DNA of 40,541 bases, from IMG/VR virus record IMGVR_UViG_3300038701_001570, positions 1 through 40,541 of that record; one strand, written 5' to 3'. Origin of the DNA: a virus. Below, one piece after another: positions 14,706 to 23,472 of this stretch; the stretch's first letter is position 1; each line of letters opens with the position of its first letter. The position numbers and the translations under genes are program-made. The notes beneath the pieces were generated by a model. That model saw only the letters and a program-made list of their open reading frames with translations. It had not been told where the DNA came from and ran no database searches.

Positions 14706-17096
14706 TCAAGTGTAGATGTTTTCCGCACCTGTTGTTTCAATCTGGGAAAGTAGATCGTCTTTCGACAAATCACCATCAAAGGCGTACCACTGTTCCCATG
14801 CTGCTACGTATGTAGGAAAGTCGCCTCCAGTACCTTTTGGCATCATCATTGTTCTGTGCTTGCCAATCTTGATTGCTCGTTTCCCTGCAATGGAGAGTAC
14901 CGAAGGAATTGGAATCTTGTAACGAGCACGCATTGCATGACCCTTTACTTGCAGATACACCCGTGAGTTTCCTGCTGCGAATATGCGGCGAGGATACTGT
15001 GTAGGAGTGCTGCTAGCAAGCATTGCATCAATGTTACCACCTCGAATTTCTCGTCGAACATTTGGCAGCGGAGAAGGAACAACAGTTTCATCTTCATCAT
15101 TTACTGTACGAACATAATTGTCATACATTTCTTTGGATGAAAAGTCTTCTGCGGTAAATTCTGTAGCCGTTGTTGTTTGAACGGTAGGAAACGATTCATG
15201 AAAAAAGTATTTTTGTTCATACTCAATCCAAGAGTGTTCGGGGTGAATGTCAAAAGTATCCCGAGCATACACTTCCGCACTTCCCTGGGAAGGGTAAGGC
15301 GAATCCCAAGTTAGCTTTTCATTTCCAATGTCTGCTTCTGATTGTGCATATCTCTGTCTACCCATTGGAAACGAATAACGTTTTCTTGCTTGATAAGCTG
15401 GGTCTTCTTCGTTCGGGTCAACAACCATTGAAATGAGTTGGGCCTTTTGCATTTGCTGCGTATGGTCCCCATCTCTTGTTTTGTAGGTGTTGAAGCTATG
15501 CCCTGAATTAACAATTTCGTGACCTGCGTTATCGCGATGCGGTCTATTGTTGTTTGCTAGGCTTGAAGGAATAATCCCATCTTCTGAAGTCGGGCTATAC
15601 CCGAATGCAGGATCAGTAGAAATATTCCAATCGTACCATTGTTCTGAAACAGTTCGAGGAACGTATTGTCCAGTGTATACCGATGACGATGCAAGATTTA
15701 ATGCTTGCTGGTAATCATTGTTCAATCGATCAAAGAAACACGTTGCGGTGAATACTTCGCTGAATGGAGCAATGGTTACAAATCCAGCAGAAACGTTGAT
15801 TACCCGATTAAAGTTATTATGTTTTATTCGGAACATCATCGGAATAGATCGAGTAGACGCTGTGTCTTTCTTCGATACTGTGCCTACGTCTTTTGTTGGC
15901 TCTAGCGTTGTTGTTGGCGAGTCTCCGTCTCCAATGTTAATTAGTTTTTGAAGATTCGCTAAGTTCGGCATACCAATACTAGCGTTTCGCATTTTCTGCA
16001 AAATCATCAAGTGCAACACGTACCAACCGTAATCGGCAGGCATTCGGTGAGGAACTTTGATACGAGCGTTGATAATGTTTTTCCATGTGATGAATCCTTT
16101 ACCCTCCATTGGTGAAGCGGCGAACAAAGAGGATTCAAGTTCTTGTTCAAATTCAATATCTCTAATGCCGTAAGGGTATGCTGAATTACTCTTCACTTGC
16201 GTGTAAGTAATACTGAACTTTGCAGCCCTTCCAGTCTTATCAATATTAAATTGTTTTTTCTCATGAAACCCATTCACTTGTGCATACAGTGAACCCTCGC
16301 CTGCAAGAATTTGATCTCGACTTAAGGTTGAAGGGTTCTGAAATTGACTAGGAGTCATTTCCAAAGACAACCAATCCCGAGCAGCGTAAATAGACTCTAG
16401 AGTTTCTCCATAGATCGTTCCAGCATAGATCACCATCAAGTAACCTTCTTCATCGATGTCTAGTCGAAGTTCAGAAGAAATCTTTGGTGGTCCTGGGAGG
16501 TTGTATTCTCGATCTTCAAAGTTTTCCGCAGTACGAAAAGTCACAGTCCAGTTTGCGATAACTTTGTCAGAACAAAGCACTTTATCAAAAGTTAATGATT
16601 TAGTGATAGGTCCGTTGAAGTTGTCGTAAACGTTTCCTGAAATCGGCGGTTGTTGATAGACAGGATTTTCTGTTGTTCCTCCAGTGATGAAGTTTGGATG
16701 ATCTCGATAGTTGCTCGAAATGATTTTTCGGAACATCGTAGGATACGCACCAAAGTTGAGTCCCAACCCTTGACGGGTCAGGACTCGTCGGACTGCATCT
16801 AGCTTGGCAGTGAAATCATCCGTTTTATTGATTGTATTAAGATCAACTGTATCCGAGATGAAAGGCCCAAAGTCAGAGTCATCGCCCAACAAAAATTTAA
16901 TTTCAAGTGTGGTTTCGTGATAGATAACTCTGACTCCACCCTCATCAAGAACGGGAGTGATGTCCGGTTTGACTGAAAGAACATTTTGCAATCGAACGTA
17001 AAAATCAAATGCGTCAGTATCTTCAATATCCGGCAGTGCCGTTAGGTTGTCTGTGTTTTCGTTCAATCCAAAAACAATGATATCAGTACAAGCCAT
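14706..17096 (-). CDS. large putative tail protein, 796 aa
   Basis: Not recognised by motif. It follows the tape-measure gene with a 2-base gap, the normal place for distal tail or baseplate hub proteins. Beta-rich segments (KLTWDSPYPSQGS, RVYLQVKGHAMRARYKIP) and an acidic N-terminus (NENTDNLTALPDIEDTD) fit a structural protein. The residue 440-470 region (HNNFNRVINVSAGFVTIAPF) is hydrophobic but not a membrane span. It contains an exact CTGGGAGG motif at 16493-16500 and a variant near 15285. Confidence 0.65.
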   Translation of the reverse strand: MACTDIIVFGLNENTDNLTALPDIEDTDAFDFYVRLQNVLSVKPDITPVLDEGGVRVIYHETTLEIKFLLGDDSDFGPFISDTVDLNTINKTDDFTAKLDAVRRVLTRQGLGLNFGAYPTMFRKIISSNYRDHPNFITGGTTENPVYQQPPISGNVYDNFNGPITKSLTFDKVLCSDKVIANWTVTFRTAENFEDREYNLPGPPKISSELRLDIDEEGYLMVIYAGTIYGETLESIYAARDWLSLEMTPSQFQNPSTLSRDQILAGEGSLYAQVNGFHEKKQFNIDKTGRAAKFSITYTQVKSNSAYPYGIRDIEFEQELESSLFAASPMEGKGFITWKNIINARIKVPHRMPADYGWYVLHLMILQKMRNASIGMPNLANLQKLINIGDGDSPTTTLEPTKDVGTVSKKDTASTRSIPMMFRIKHNNFNRVINVSAGFVTIAPFSEVFTATCFFDRLNNDYQQALNLASSSVYTGQYVPRTVSEQWYDWNISTDPAFGYSPTSEDGIIPSSLANNNRPHRDNAGHEIVNSGHSFNTYKTRDGDHTQQMQKAQLISMVVDPNEEDPAYQARKRYSFPMGRQRYAQSEADIGNEKLTWDSPYPSQGSAEVYARDTFDIHPEHSWIEYEQKYFFHESFPTVQTTTATEFTAEDFSSKEMYDNYVRTVNDEDETVVPSPLPNVRREIRGGNIDAMLASSTPTQYPRRIFAAGNSRVYLQVKGHAMRARYKIPIPSVLSIAGKRAIKIGKHRTMMMPKGTGGDFPTYVAAWEQWYAFDGDLSKDDLLSQIETTGAENIYT

Positions 17097-17098
17097 GA

Positions 17099-20000
17099 TT
17101 AGAATCCGTTTGGTGTGTTAAACTTCAGTTCGCCAGGGTTACTCTCATCCGAAAATTGATCTTGAGAGTTGAAGAAATTATTAATCTCTGCCAACGCTCC
17201 ATCATCAAATTTCTGCTCTTTATTGTTTTTCTGATCTTCCCGTAAGCTATCGAGCAATGTGTTTGTTGCTTCACCAAGTGATGACAGACCGTTCAATGAA
17301 TTGAGCATAGGTCCGAGAACTGGTAGGTGACTAGCAACTGGTACTACGATTTTATTACTTACAGTTAGAATCAGATTCAATACACGAAGCATTGCAATAA
17401 GGAGAGGACCAAAGTATTGCATGATCTTCTCGGCAGATTCCCGAATGGTTAATGTTAACTCTGTCGTTGCTTCTTGATACGAAGCTGTCATGTCATCCAT
17501 GCGAAGGCTTCGTTCTAATTCATCCATCGTCAATATCAAATCTTTTTCAATTGACGATTCAAGGGTACTACCACCGATTGACTTTTGTGAAAGTTTTTCG
17601 AGATAGCTAACCCCTGCATCCATGCCTGCCATTAATGGTTGAATTACTGCATCGGCCAAAACCTTTCCAATAACCAAACCAACTCCAGCAGTAGCTAAAC
17701 CACTGGCACCAGCAATAGCCCCACTTCCAAGTTTAGCCATGCCTCCTGCAACACCGGCCATTCCTGTTCGACCCGCATTCTTAGCTGCAAAAGAATTCAA
17801 TCCGCGTACCATCTTCCGTGAGTTCTTCTTGAAAGCATACGCAGCATCGCCAACTCTTCCGTTGCCTCGATTCCTTCCCGAAGCTTGGTCAGCCGCATCT
17901 TCTTCATCCGATCCAGGATTAGCAAAGACTTGTTGAATTCCATAACCTGAAGCGGCACCGGCAATTCCTGCTCCAACCGCTGCAAAGTTATTTGCAACCT
18001 TTCCTGTTTCATTAACAGTAGTTCTTGTGTCTTCAGGATTCGTGAGAACCTTTCCAGCACTTTCAACAGTTTTAACTGCAATGCCTGTCGCCATAGCGAA
18101 GGCTTCTACAATTGCTGTAGCACCAACAAGAACTTTTGTTGTGTCAGAGAGTCCTTCTCCAAATTCCTCAATCTTAGAAGAAATACCATTATTGTTATTT
18201 CCTCCATCACCGCTTCCATCACTTCCAGACGGTACACCCCCCGTTGGTGGTGTAGTCCCAGAAGCTCCTGAGCCGCTCCCTGAGCCACTTCCAGTTGCAG
18301 GCGTCCCAGAAGGGGTTCCAACTGGTTGCGTGCTCTGAGCGGGGCCAGGAGAAGCTGACGAAGCTACTTGGTTTCGCTTGACTTTGTAGCGGTCTCGTAC
18401 TGCTGCAATGTCGTCTTCTAACGATTCAGAGGTTGAGTAGTCATCATTCTCCAAATCGAATCTAGCTTGTCGTGTTAGCTTGTCGATCTCTCCCTTCTCT
18501 TGGTCCTTCAAGACACGAAGTTCAAGATTTTGTTTTTCAGCTACTCCCTTCGTTTGCAACTTGCGTTGACGAAGTTCTTCAATCTTCTCGTCACGTTCTT
18601 TCTTTGCTGCTCGTTCTTCTGGTTGGAAAATCCCCAACTCGGATACCGCAGCAAATAAACGACCACCACCACCTAAACGAGAGCCAAGGCTGAATGTGCT
18701 TAGTCGTCGAACGATTCTGTCAGTTGTTCCTAACTCGTCTTTCTTTCGTGCTTCTAGTTCTTCTTCACGAAGACGTTGCATCTCATCAAGACGAGACGAA
18801 CGCAATGCTGCTTGTTCTCGCAACACGTCTTCGTTGCCGCCGATACGATCACGGGCAATAGTATCCCGTAATTGTTTTTTAGCAGCACGCTTTCGTTTTG
18901 CTTTGCGAGAACTTTCGTAACTTTTAATTGTTTTAGAAGTAACATCTGGTGGTGGTACCAAATCTTCTTCTGTAGCAACTTCAAGCCCATCTGGTACTGG
19001 CCCAGGGTCCATAGGATCAACAGCAGCAGGTTCCTTTAATTGTTTATTAGGAACAACAGGCTGATTGAATAATGGTTGGTCATCTTCTGGTTCTGGTGCC
19101 GCAGGTGGAGCCGGGGGCTTCTTTGGAGGCTTTGGCGGTTCCCCATTGTTCTGGGGAGGTAGATCGAACAAGTCAGGTTGAGCAGATTCAGGTGATTCAA
19201 CCTTTGGAGGTTCAACAGAAGTAGGCTCTACAGAAGGAGTCTCTATTGCAGTGGATTCGTCCTCTGGTTGTTTTAATTGTTTTTTCACTCGATCCTTGAG
19301 TGACAGCCCTTTCTTCTTTTCCGTGATCTGTTTTGGTGCAACGAATTCAGGTTGAGCCAATCGCCGTTTAGGAGGCTCTCGACTAATTGAATAAGTTTGA
19401 GGTTGGTACTTTTCTTTCCACAAGTCAACCTCATCGACCAATCGATCTAATGCTGATTCATCTTGTGAAGGTAGCATTACTTCAACAAAGTCAGCATTGT
19501 AATTTTTAATCGGGAAGTCTTTAGCCTCCAGATGTTTAATCAATGCTGGTGATTCATCAGCAGTACGTGTATCGATCTGATAGACCGGATTGTCGCCAAT
19601 GCTTCCAGTTCGACGTAGATTGACCCCATCACCTAATCGACGAGTAGTCTCGCGTTCTTTCTCCCGCTCTAAGAATTGAGCTTCGAAAGTTTGATGATAC
19701 GACTTCTTCGAACTTCCAGTCTTTTCCATTTCACGAGGAACGTACTCGCCAGAAGTATCGTCGAGTTTCCCCTGACCAGTTGACAAGAAGTCTTCAAAGT
19801 CGGATTCAGCAACATCAAGTTCGTCTTCGCGTGCAATAGGTTCAGGACGATTCAAAGAAACTTCAAGTTCCTTTTTTTGCCTGATCTCTTTTAATCGTTT
19901 TAACGCACCTTCGTAGTCATCGTATTCCCCGTTAGGGTCAGAAAGAATCTTTTTATCTTCTTCTGTTGGGACATATCCCGTTGGCTTTTCTGGGGGGGAA

Positions 20001-20536
20001 GACGAGATTGGTTTCTTCGTGGTTCGAGAGGCTAGAAGGTCAGAAAACCCAAGTTTTCTTTGTCCCGGTGAAGGACTCTTCTTTTTCGTTCTCTTCGACG
20101 CAAAAGGACCGACCTTCATTTCTCTCAATACGTCCAGAGCTTCGCTTGCTTCTTCTGGGGAAGAATAGGCGAAGGATGGGGCATTAGGATCACTAGGGAT
20201 GTAATACTTATTGCCCTTCTTAACAATCTCTGGAGGTAAATTCTTTTGTTGTTTTTTCTTTGGCGCTTCTTCTTCGGGTTGAATGTCATCCCAATCCGAA
20301 GGGTACCCCTTGTCAGATGTTTTATTACTTCCAAGCAGATGCTTAGCAATAGCCTCTACCAATTCCTCTTTGTTCATTTTTGAACGGCCAGGAATGTTTT
20401 CTTTGGAGGCGAGCTTGCGTAGTTCAGCAAGTGTCGAATCACGAATACTTGTTTCATCGGAAAAAGAAGAAGACTCCAACTCGTCAAAGCTGGAGTCCTC
20501 GCCCATCCCGAAGTCATTTTCACGGCGAGTAGCCAT
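17099..20536 (-). CDS. tail tape-measure protein with Rho_N/SAP-like N-terminus
   Basis: 1145 aa. Residues about 33-67 (STLAELRKLASKENIPGRSK and the following MNKEELVEAIAK) match the Rho_N/SAP-type helix-extended-helix fold. A long charged and Pro-rich middle follows (KPPKKPPAPPAAPEPE), then a coiled-coil segment, a Gly/Ser linker (ATGSGSGSGSGASG) and a C-terminal part with glycine-zipper hydrophobic stretches (GAGIAGAASGYG, AGVGLVIGKVLADAVI) typical of tape-measure proteins. It scaffolds tail-tube polymerisation and exits during DNA delivery. The position directly after the tail-tube gene supports this. The DNA- or RNA-binding-like N-terminal domain is unusual for this role. Confidence 0.8.
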   Translation of the reverse strand: MATRRENDFGMGEDSSFDELESSSFSDETSIRDSTLAELRKLASKENIPGRSKMNKEELVEAIAKHLLGSNKTSDKGYPSDWDDIQPEEEAPKKKQQKNLPPEIVKKGNKYYIPSDPNAPSFAYSSPEEASEALDVLREMKVGPFASKRTKKKSPSPGQRKLGFSDLLASRTTKKPISSSPPEKPTGYVPTEEDKKILSDPNGEYDDYEGALKRLKEIRQKKELEVSLNRPEPIAREDELDVAESDFEDFLSTGQGKLDDTSGEYVPREMEKTGSSKKSYHQTFEAQFLEREKERETTRRLGDGVNLRRTGSIGDNPVYQIDTRTADESPALIKHLEAKDFPIKNYNADFVEVMLPSQDESALDRLVDEVDLWKEKYQPQTYSISREPPKRRLAQPEFVAPKQITEKKKGLSLKDRVKKQLKQPEDESTAIETPSVEPTSVEPPKVESPESAQPDLFDLPPQNNGEPPKPPKKPPAPPAAPEPEDDQPLFNQPVVPNKQLKEPAAVDPMDPGPVPDGLEVATEEDLVPPPDVTSKTIKSYESSRKAKRKRAAKKQLRDTIARDRIGGNEDVLREQAALRSSRLDEMQRLREEELEARKKDELGTTDRIVRRLSTFSLGSRLGGGGRLFAAVSELGIFQPEERAAKKERDEKIEELRQRKLQTKGVAEKQNLELRVLKDQEKGEIDKLTRQARFDLENDDYSTSESLEDDIAAVRDRYKVKRNQVASSASPGPAQSTQPVGTPSGTPATGSGSGSGSGASGTTPPTGGVPSGSDGSGDGGNNNNGISSKIEEFGEGLSDTTKVLVGATAIVEAFAMATGIAVKTVESAGKVLTNPEDTRTTVNETGKVANNFAAVGAGIAGAASGYGIQQVFANPGSDEEDAADQASGRNRGNGRVGDAAYAFKKNSRKMVRGLNSFAAKNAGRTGMAGVAGGMAKLGSGAIAGASGLATAGVGLVIGKVLADAVIQPLMAGMDAGVSYLEKLSQKSIGGSTLESSIEKDLILTMDELERSLRMDDMTASYQEATTELTLTIRESAEKIMQYFGPLLIAMLRVLNLILTVSNKIVVPVASHLPVLGPMLNSLNGLSSLGEATNTLLDSLREDQKNNKEQKFDDGALAEINNFFNSQDQFSDESNPGELKFNTPNGF

Positions 20537-20568
20537 TACTAGGTTCTTTCAAGGAATGAGAATAAAAA

Positions 20569-21228
20569 TCAAACTTCGGCTGCAATTGCATCCGGGGTAG
20601 GTTGGATAGCGTTTCGAGTCGCGTCAAAGAACACGATGTCGGAACAACCAGCGGGACGGGAGGCATCCGCAGGGTCAAGGTAAGTTTCGCCAGACTCCGT
20701 AGGAGCAACAGGGAAAATTTCCATTGTGATTGGAATGTAGCGTGGGCGAGAACCCGCCATCAACATACGAACCGCTTGGTCATTGGACAACAACGCTTTG
20801 GGGAACGTGATATCCAATGGGTCAATGGTTTGGTTTGCTGCTGTTGCAGGCAACGCACCCATATCATCCAGAGCACACGACTCCAACAACAATGGTTTTG
20901 CTGCGTCCCAGTGTCGAAGACCCGCACCACCAACAGTACCGAATTTGTAACCAGCGGGATCACCTTGGTTACCCATCCACCAAATGATTTGCTCGACTGC
21001 TCGGGCATTCCAATGTTGGATGGTGAATGAAAGCGAGAGCGACATACCTTGGTAGATCGAGTCTAGCTTTGTTGCTTCACCGTATGCGTCCGAGTAGATA
21101 TCGAACGATGCGGGTTGCCATGACAGCTCATAGCCATCAGGCGTAATATCGCCAATGTCAAGTCCGTTCCAAGATGCTTTGTATGCACCCGCAACGACTG
21201 ACGATTCACCAGCAGCAAGAATAGGCAT
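20569..21228 (-). CDS. major tail (tube) protein
   Basis: 219 aa. Beta-rich protein with the pattern of tail-tube subunits: MPILAAGESSVVAGAYKASW, then DIGDITPDGYELSWQPASFD, LSLSFTIQHWN, and a C-terminal beta pair (RYIPITMEIFPV). It sits directly upstream of the tape-measure gene with a 32-base gap, as usual. No sheath-like gene is adjacent, which points to a non-contractile tail. No internal domain duplication or Ig-like extension is seen. Confidence 0.75.
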   Translation of the reverse strand: MPILAAGESSVVAGAYKASWNGLDIGDITPDGYELSWQPASFDIYSDAYGEATKLDSIYQGMSLSLSFTIQHWNARAVEQIIWWMGNQGDPAGYKFGTVGGAGLRHWDAAKPLLLESCALDDMGALPATAANQTIDPLDITFPKALLSNDQAVRMLMAGSRPRYIPITMEIFPVAPTESGETYLDPADASRPAGCSDIVFFDATRNAIQPTPDAIAAEV

Positions 21229-21236
21229 GGTAGTCC

Positions 21237-21782
21237 TTACTTGTAAAGATCAAGAATAGTTTTTTTACCGACTGGTCCGATTCCGTTAATCGTCGTTAAA
21301 TCATTACCCGCGTCGATCCAAGCTTTCAAGCCGGAGGGAGTTTTCAACGTAGGGTCATTGATACTATCTGCAAATGCTTCAATGTCTTTCACGTCCTTTG
21401 CAGGAACACCGAATTGACTCAAAGTCTTTGCGATTTCTGAAGGAGCAGGCGTTTGCTCCTCTTCTTCTTGTTGAGGGGGTGAGACCTCGGGAGTTTTATT
21501 CTTATTTTGTTTTTGTTCTTTGATCTTCGCAATTTCATCTTTGCGACGATTACGAACTACTTCAATGCACTTAGGACAGGTGGTCGAATGAATCGATCCT
21601 GACATTCGCACTTTCGTTACTGGCAACTCACCTGTGCATGTTAGCGGACGTTGCCCATTCTTCATAGGGGCAAGGTGAATCAAAGTCACTTGACGTGGTG
21701 AAAAGCCAGTGCAGTTTTCTTTGCAATTGGGTTCATCCAAATCAAGAGCGTATTCACGACAAGTGACACATTGGTACGACAT
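21237..21782 (-). CDS. zinc-ribbon-like protein with C-terminal HhH motif
   Basis: 181 aa. The N-terminal 80 residues contain CVTC, CKENC and TTCPKC pairs, suggesting one or two zinc sites. Then comes a charged Gln/Glu/Lys linker. The C-terminus ends with LTTINGIGPVGKKTILDLYK, a helix-hairpin-helix pattern seen in DNA-binding proteins. Such a protein between neck and tail-tube genes is unexpected. It has an excellent ribosome binding site (AAGGAGAG) and its own leader and promoter element (copy 3), so its expression is probably set separately. It could be a regulator, an assembly factor or a structural adaptor. Confidence 0.65.
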   Translation of the reverse strand: MSYQCVTCREYALDLDEPNCKENCTGFSPRQVTLIHLAPMKNGQRPLTCTGELPVTKVRMSGSIHSTTCPKCIEVVRNRRKDEIAKIKEQKQNKNKTPEVSPPQQEEEEQTPAPSEIAKTLSQFGVPAKDVKDIEAFADSINDPTLKTPSGLKAWIDAGNDLTTINGIGPVGKKTILDLYK

Positions 21783-21858
21783 AGTCTCTCCTTAAGAGAT
21801 AAAGTAATTAATCATTAAACCAAAGAAATAGTTAAATCAAAGGAATCAAAGTAGTCAG

Positions 21859-21895
21859 CCCACCCGCCCTACCATCTATGGTAGGAAGGGTAGGG
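21859..21895 (-). other. strong leader hairpin
   Basis: CCTACCA (21868-21874) pairs perfectly with TGGTAGG (21879-21885) around a 4-nt loop. The stem continues after a small internal loop with CCC/GGG, A/T and CCC/GGG pairs (21859-21865 with 21888-21895, one bulge). It is about 77 bases upstream of the start at 21782. There is no T-run on the minus strand. Confidence 0.55.
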
Positions 21896-21989
21896 AGTCT
21901 TTGCAATACCCTAGAAAATGAACATTCTTTATAGGGTTTCTGCGTTTCTTCAAATTTTCTTGAAAAAATTTTGCGGTCGGAAACCTTTA

Positions 21990-22021
21990 AAGTATGATAC
22001 TTTCTACTTCCCCGATCGGTG
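21990..22021 (-). promoter_or_regulatory. composite promoter/operator element, copy 3
   Basis: AAGTATGATACTT (21990-22002), 9-nt spacer, CCGATCGGTG (22012-22021): the same boxes and spacing as copy 2, 13 kb away. On the minus strand it would drive the zinc/HhH gene and the tail operon. A sequence GCGGTCGGAAACC lies nearby (21973-21985), echoing the CGGTCGG box of copy 1. Confidence 0.6.
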
Positions 22022-22078
22022 AGAAATAAGGTTTACGATCGAAATAACAATAAAGCCTTTTTGACTCCATTCATATAA

Positions 22079-22144
22079 GGTGCGAAAAGTAATGCGACGA
22101 TTTTGAGCTAAGAACCTTGAAAACGCGATATTACTTTTTGCACC
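22079..22144 (-). repeat. 15-bp inverted repeat after the neck gene
   Basis: GGTGCGAAAAGTAAT (22079-22093) and ATTACTTTTTGCACC (22130-22144) are inverted copies with one mismatch, separated by 36 nt. The interior can pair further (GCG/CGC and TTTT/AAAA). It abuts the stop codon of the gene at 22145. No T-run follows, so it may be an RNase III-type processing site, a 3'-end stabiliser or a protein-binding site. Confidence 0.65.
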
Positions 22145-22669
22145 CTATAATGTTTCTAGTCCATCTGGGAGAACCCCGCATGAAACAGGAATTTGAATTA
22201 AAGGTGCGGTGAAGTCGGTTTGTAACTCAATCCCTACTGGCCTACGTTCAGCATTCTCTGTGGAACTGTAATCTTCAGGAAAAAGTTTTCTTGGTTTTAA
22301 TGGTATATGAGCAGAGGTGAAGTGACCGATCATTGACGCACGATCTGGTAACTCTGCTTTGATTGCAGAAATAATTGTTGCATCTGTCATCACATGCGTG
22401 AATACTTTTTCAGCAAAGTGAATTAAATCCAAATAAGGTTTTGGGTTTTCGTGGTTTACTTGTCGCATCCGAACGGAGGGAGCGATAGTGACACCGATCG
22501 CAACTTTAAGAGTGTTGTCTTCTCGCATCAATGTAGTTCTAGCACCACTAACACGAACAAAGTTAACTCCACTAGTTGGGAATACTTCTTCAAACGCCAA
22601 GATATGCGAAAAAGACAATTTAGTTTTTAAATTCTCTTGAATCGCTTTAACAACAACATCGCCGTACAT
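22145..22669 (-). CDS. putative neck/tail-terminator protein
   Basis: 174 aa from the ATG at 22669, which overlaps the upstream stop (TGATG). No sharp motif is present. Size, an N-terminal helix followed by beta segments (KVAIGVTIAPSVRMRQ), and the place between the gpG-like gene and the tail genes fit a head-tail joining or tail-terminator protein. Assignment is by position. Confidence 0.5.
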   Translation of the reverse strand: MYGDVVVKAIQENLKTKLSFSHILAFEEVFPTSGVNFVRVSGARTTLMREDNTLKVAIGVTIAPSVRMRQVNHENPKPYLDLIHFAEKVFTHVMTDATIISAIKAELPDRASMIGHFTSAHIPLKPRKLFPEDYSSTENAERRPVGIELQTDFTAPLIQIPVSCGVLPDGLETL

Positions 22670-23472
22670 CACATTCCCCTTATCAATTCGATTTCGTCAT
22701 AAATAATCTGTGCTTTGAGGATGGCATGACGTAAAGCATCCATTTCAAGTCGTTCAACGTTCTTTGGAATGATGGGTCTATCTTTGTCTACTTCTTCTGC
22801 GTATGGAACAACTGCCACATCAACTACGCAAGTCATCATTCCACCAGTAGACTCATCCCAAGTAATAGTTTTCCCTGCATTTGTATACACACGTCCGCGT
22901 GATACCGTTTCTGGGGAAAGGGAAGCGGCTAACTCTCCTGTTCGAACATTAATTAATTCAGCAGGGTCGTTGTAGTGATCTCCTTGTTGAGATGCTAATG
23001 CCCTTCTTGCTGCCGTGGTCCTGTTCACCCCTCCAGAAACAGACGAAGAAATATCTTTCTTGTATTTTTCGTACTGACTAGCTGGGAGGTACTTTCGATG
23101 CTCTAAGCGTCCTTGTGCATATCGTTGACGAACTACTTCGTATTCGATGACTGGTCCTTGGCCTTTCCCTTTAATCTTTCTGTTGTAATAAGGGATGGCG
23201 TATTGCTGAAGACTACCAACTTCTTCACCTAGCATTTTTCTTTTAATAGCAATGGTAACTTCGTTGAGAGGTTTCCATACATTACCATAGTCGTCGGCGT
23301 TTCCCTCTGCTCTATCCCAGAAAGATTTATGAAGTAATACCATGTACTTCTTTGCGTACTCAGTTTTGAACTCAGTTCGAACCCTAGTGTATCCCCTGGG
23401 AGGTGAGAGGATAAAACCAGGGTGCAAACCTAGTTCTCGACTGACACGTTGTAGGTCGTATCTAGTCGCCAT
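22669..23472 (-). CDS. head-tail joining/virion morphogenesis protein, Mu gpG- or HK97 gp10-like
   Basis: 267 aa. The central VRTGELAASLSPETV segment and the later VVPYAEEVDKDRPIIPK segment fit the gpG/gp10-like pattern, in which 'R-T-G-x-L' is followed by 'Y-A..H..G' and a 'P-R-P' turn. These proteins complete the tail or join it to the head. The protein is longer than usual (typically 120-160 aa). It overlaps the preceding gp36-like gene by 11 bases. It contains two exact CTGGGAGG motifs, at 23082 and 23396, in different frames. Confidence 0.6.
   Translation of the reverse strand: MATRYDLQRVSRELGLHPGFILSPPRGYTRVRTEFKTEYAKKYMVLLHKSFWDRAEGNADDYGNVWKPLNEVTIAIKRKMLGEEVGSLQQYAIPYYNRKIKGKGQGPVIEYEVVRQRYAQGRLEHRKYLPASQYEKYKKDISSSVSGGVNRTTAARRALASQQGDHYNDPAELINVRTGELAASLSPETVSRGRVYTNAGKTITWDESTGGMMTCVVDVAVVPYAEEVDKDRPIIPKNVERLEMDALRHAILKAQIIYDEIELIRGM

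Larger units (their letters stand above)
21783..22144 (-). promoter_or_regulatory. 362-bp structured intergenic leader
   Basis: No gene is seen. Reading with transcription, it holds: a long inverted repeat right after the upstream stop (22079-22144); promoter/operator copy 3 (21990-22021); two hairpins in the presumed leader RNA (ACCCTA 21908-21913 with TAGGGT 21932-21937, and a stronger one at 21859-21895); and the strong ribosome binding site of the gene at 21782. Neither leader hairpin has a T-run, so they are more likely stability or translation elements than terminators. A transcript from copy 3 would carry a leader of about 200 nt. Confidence 0.6.
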
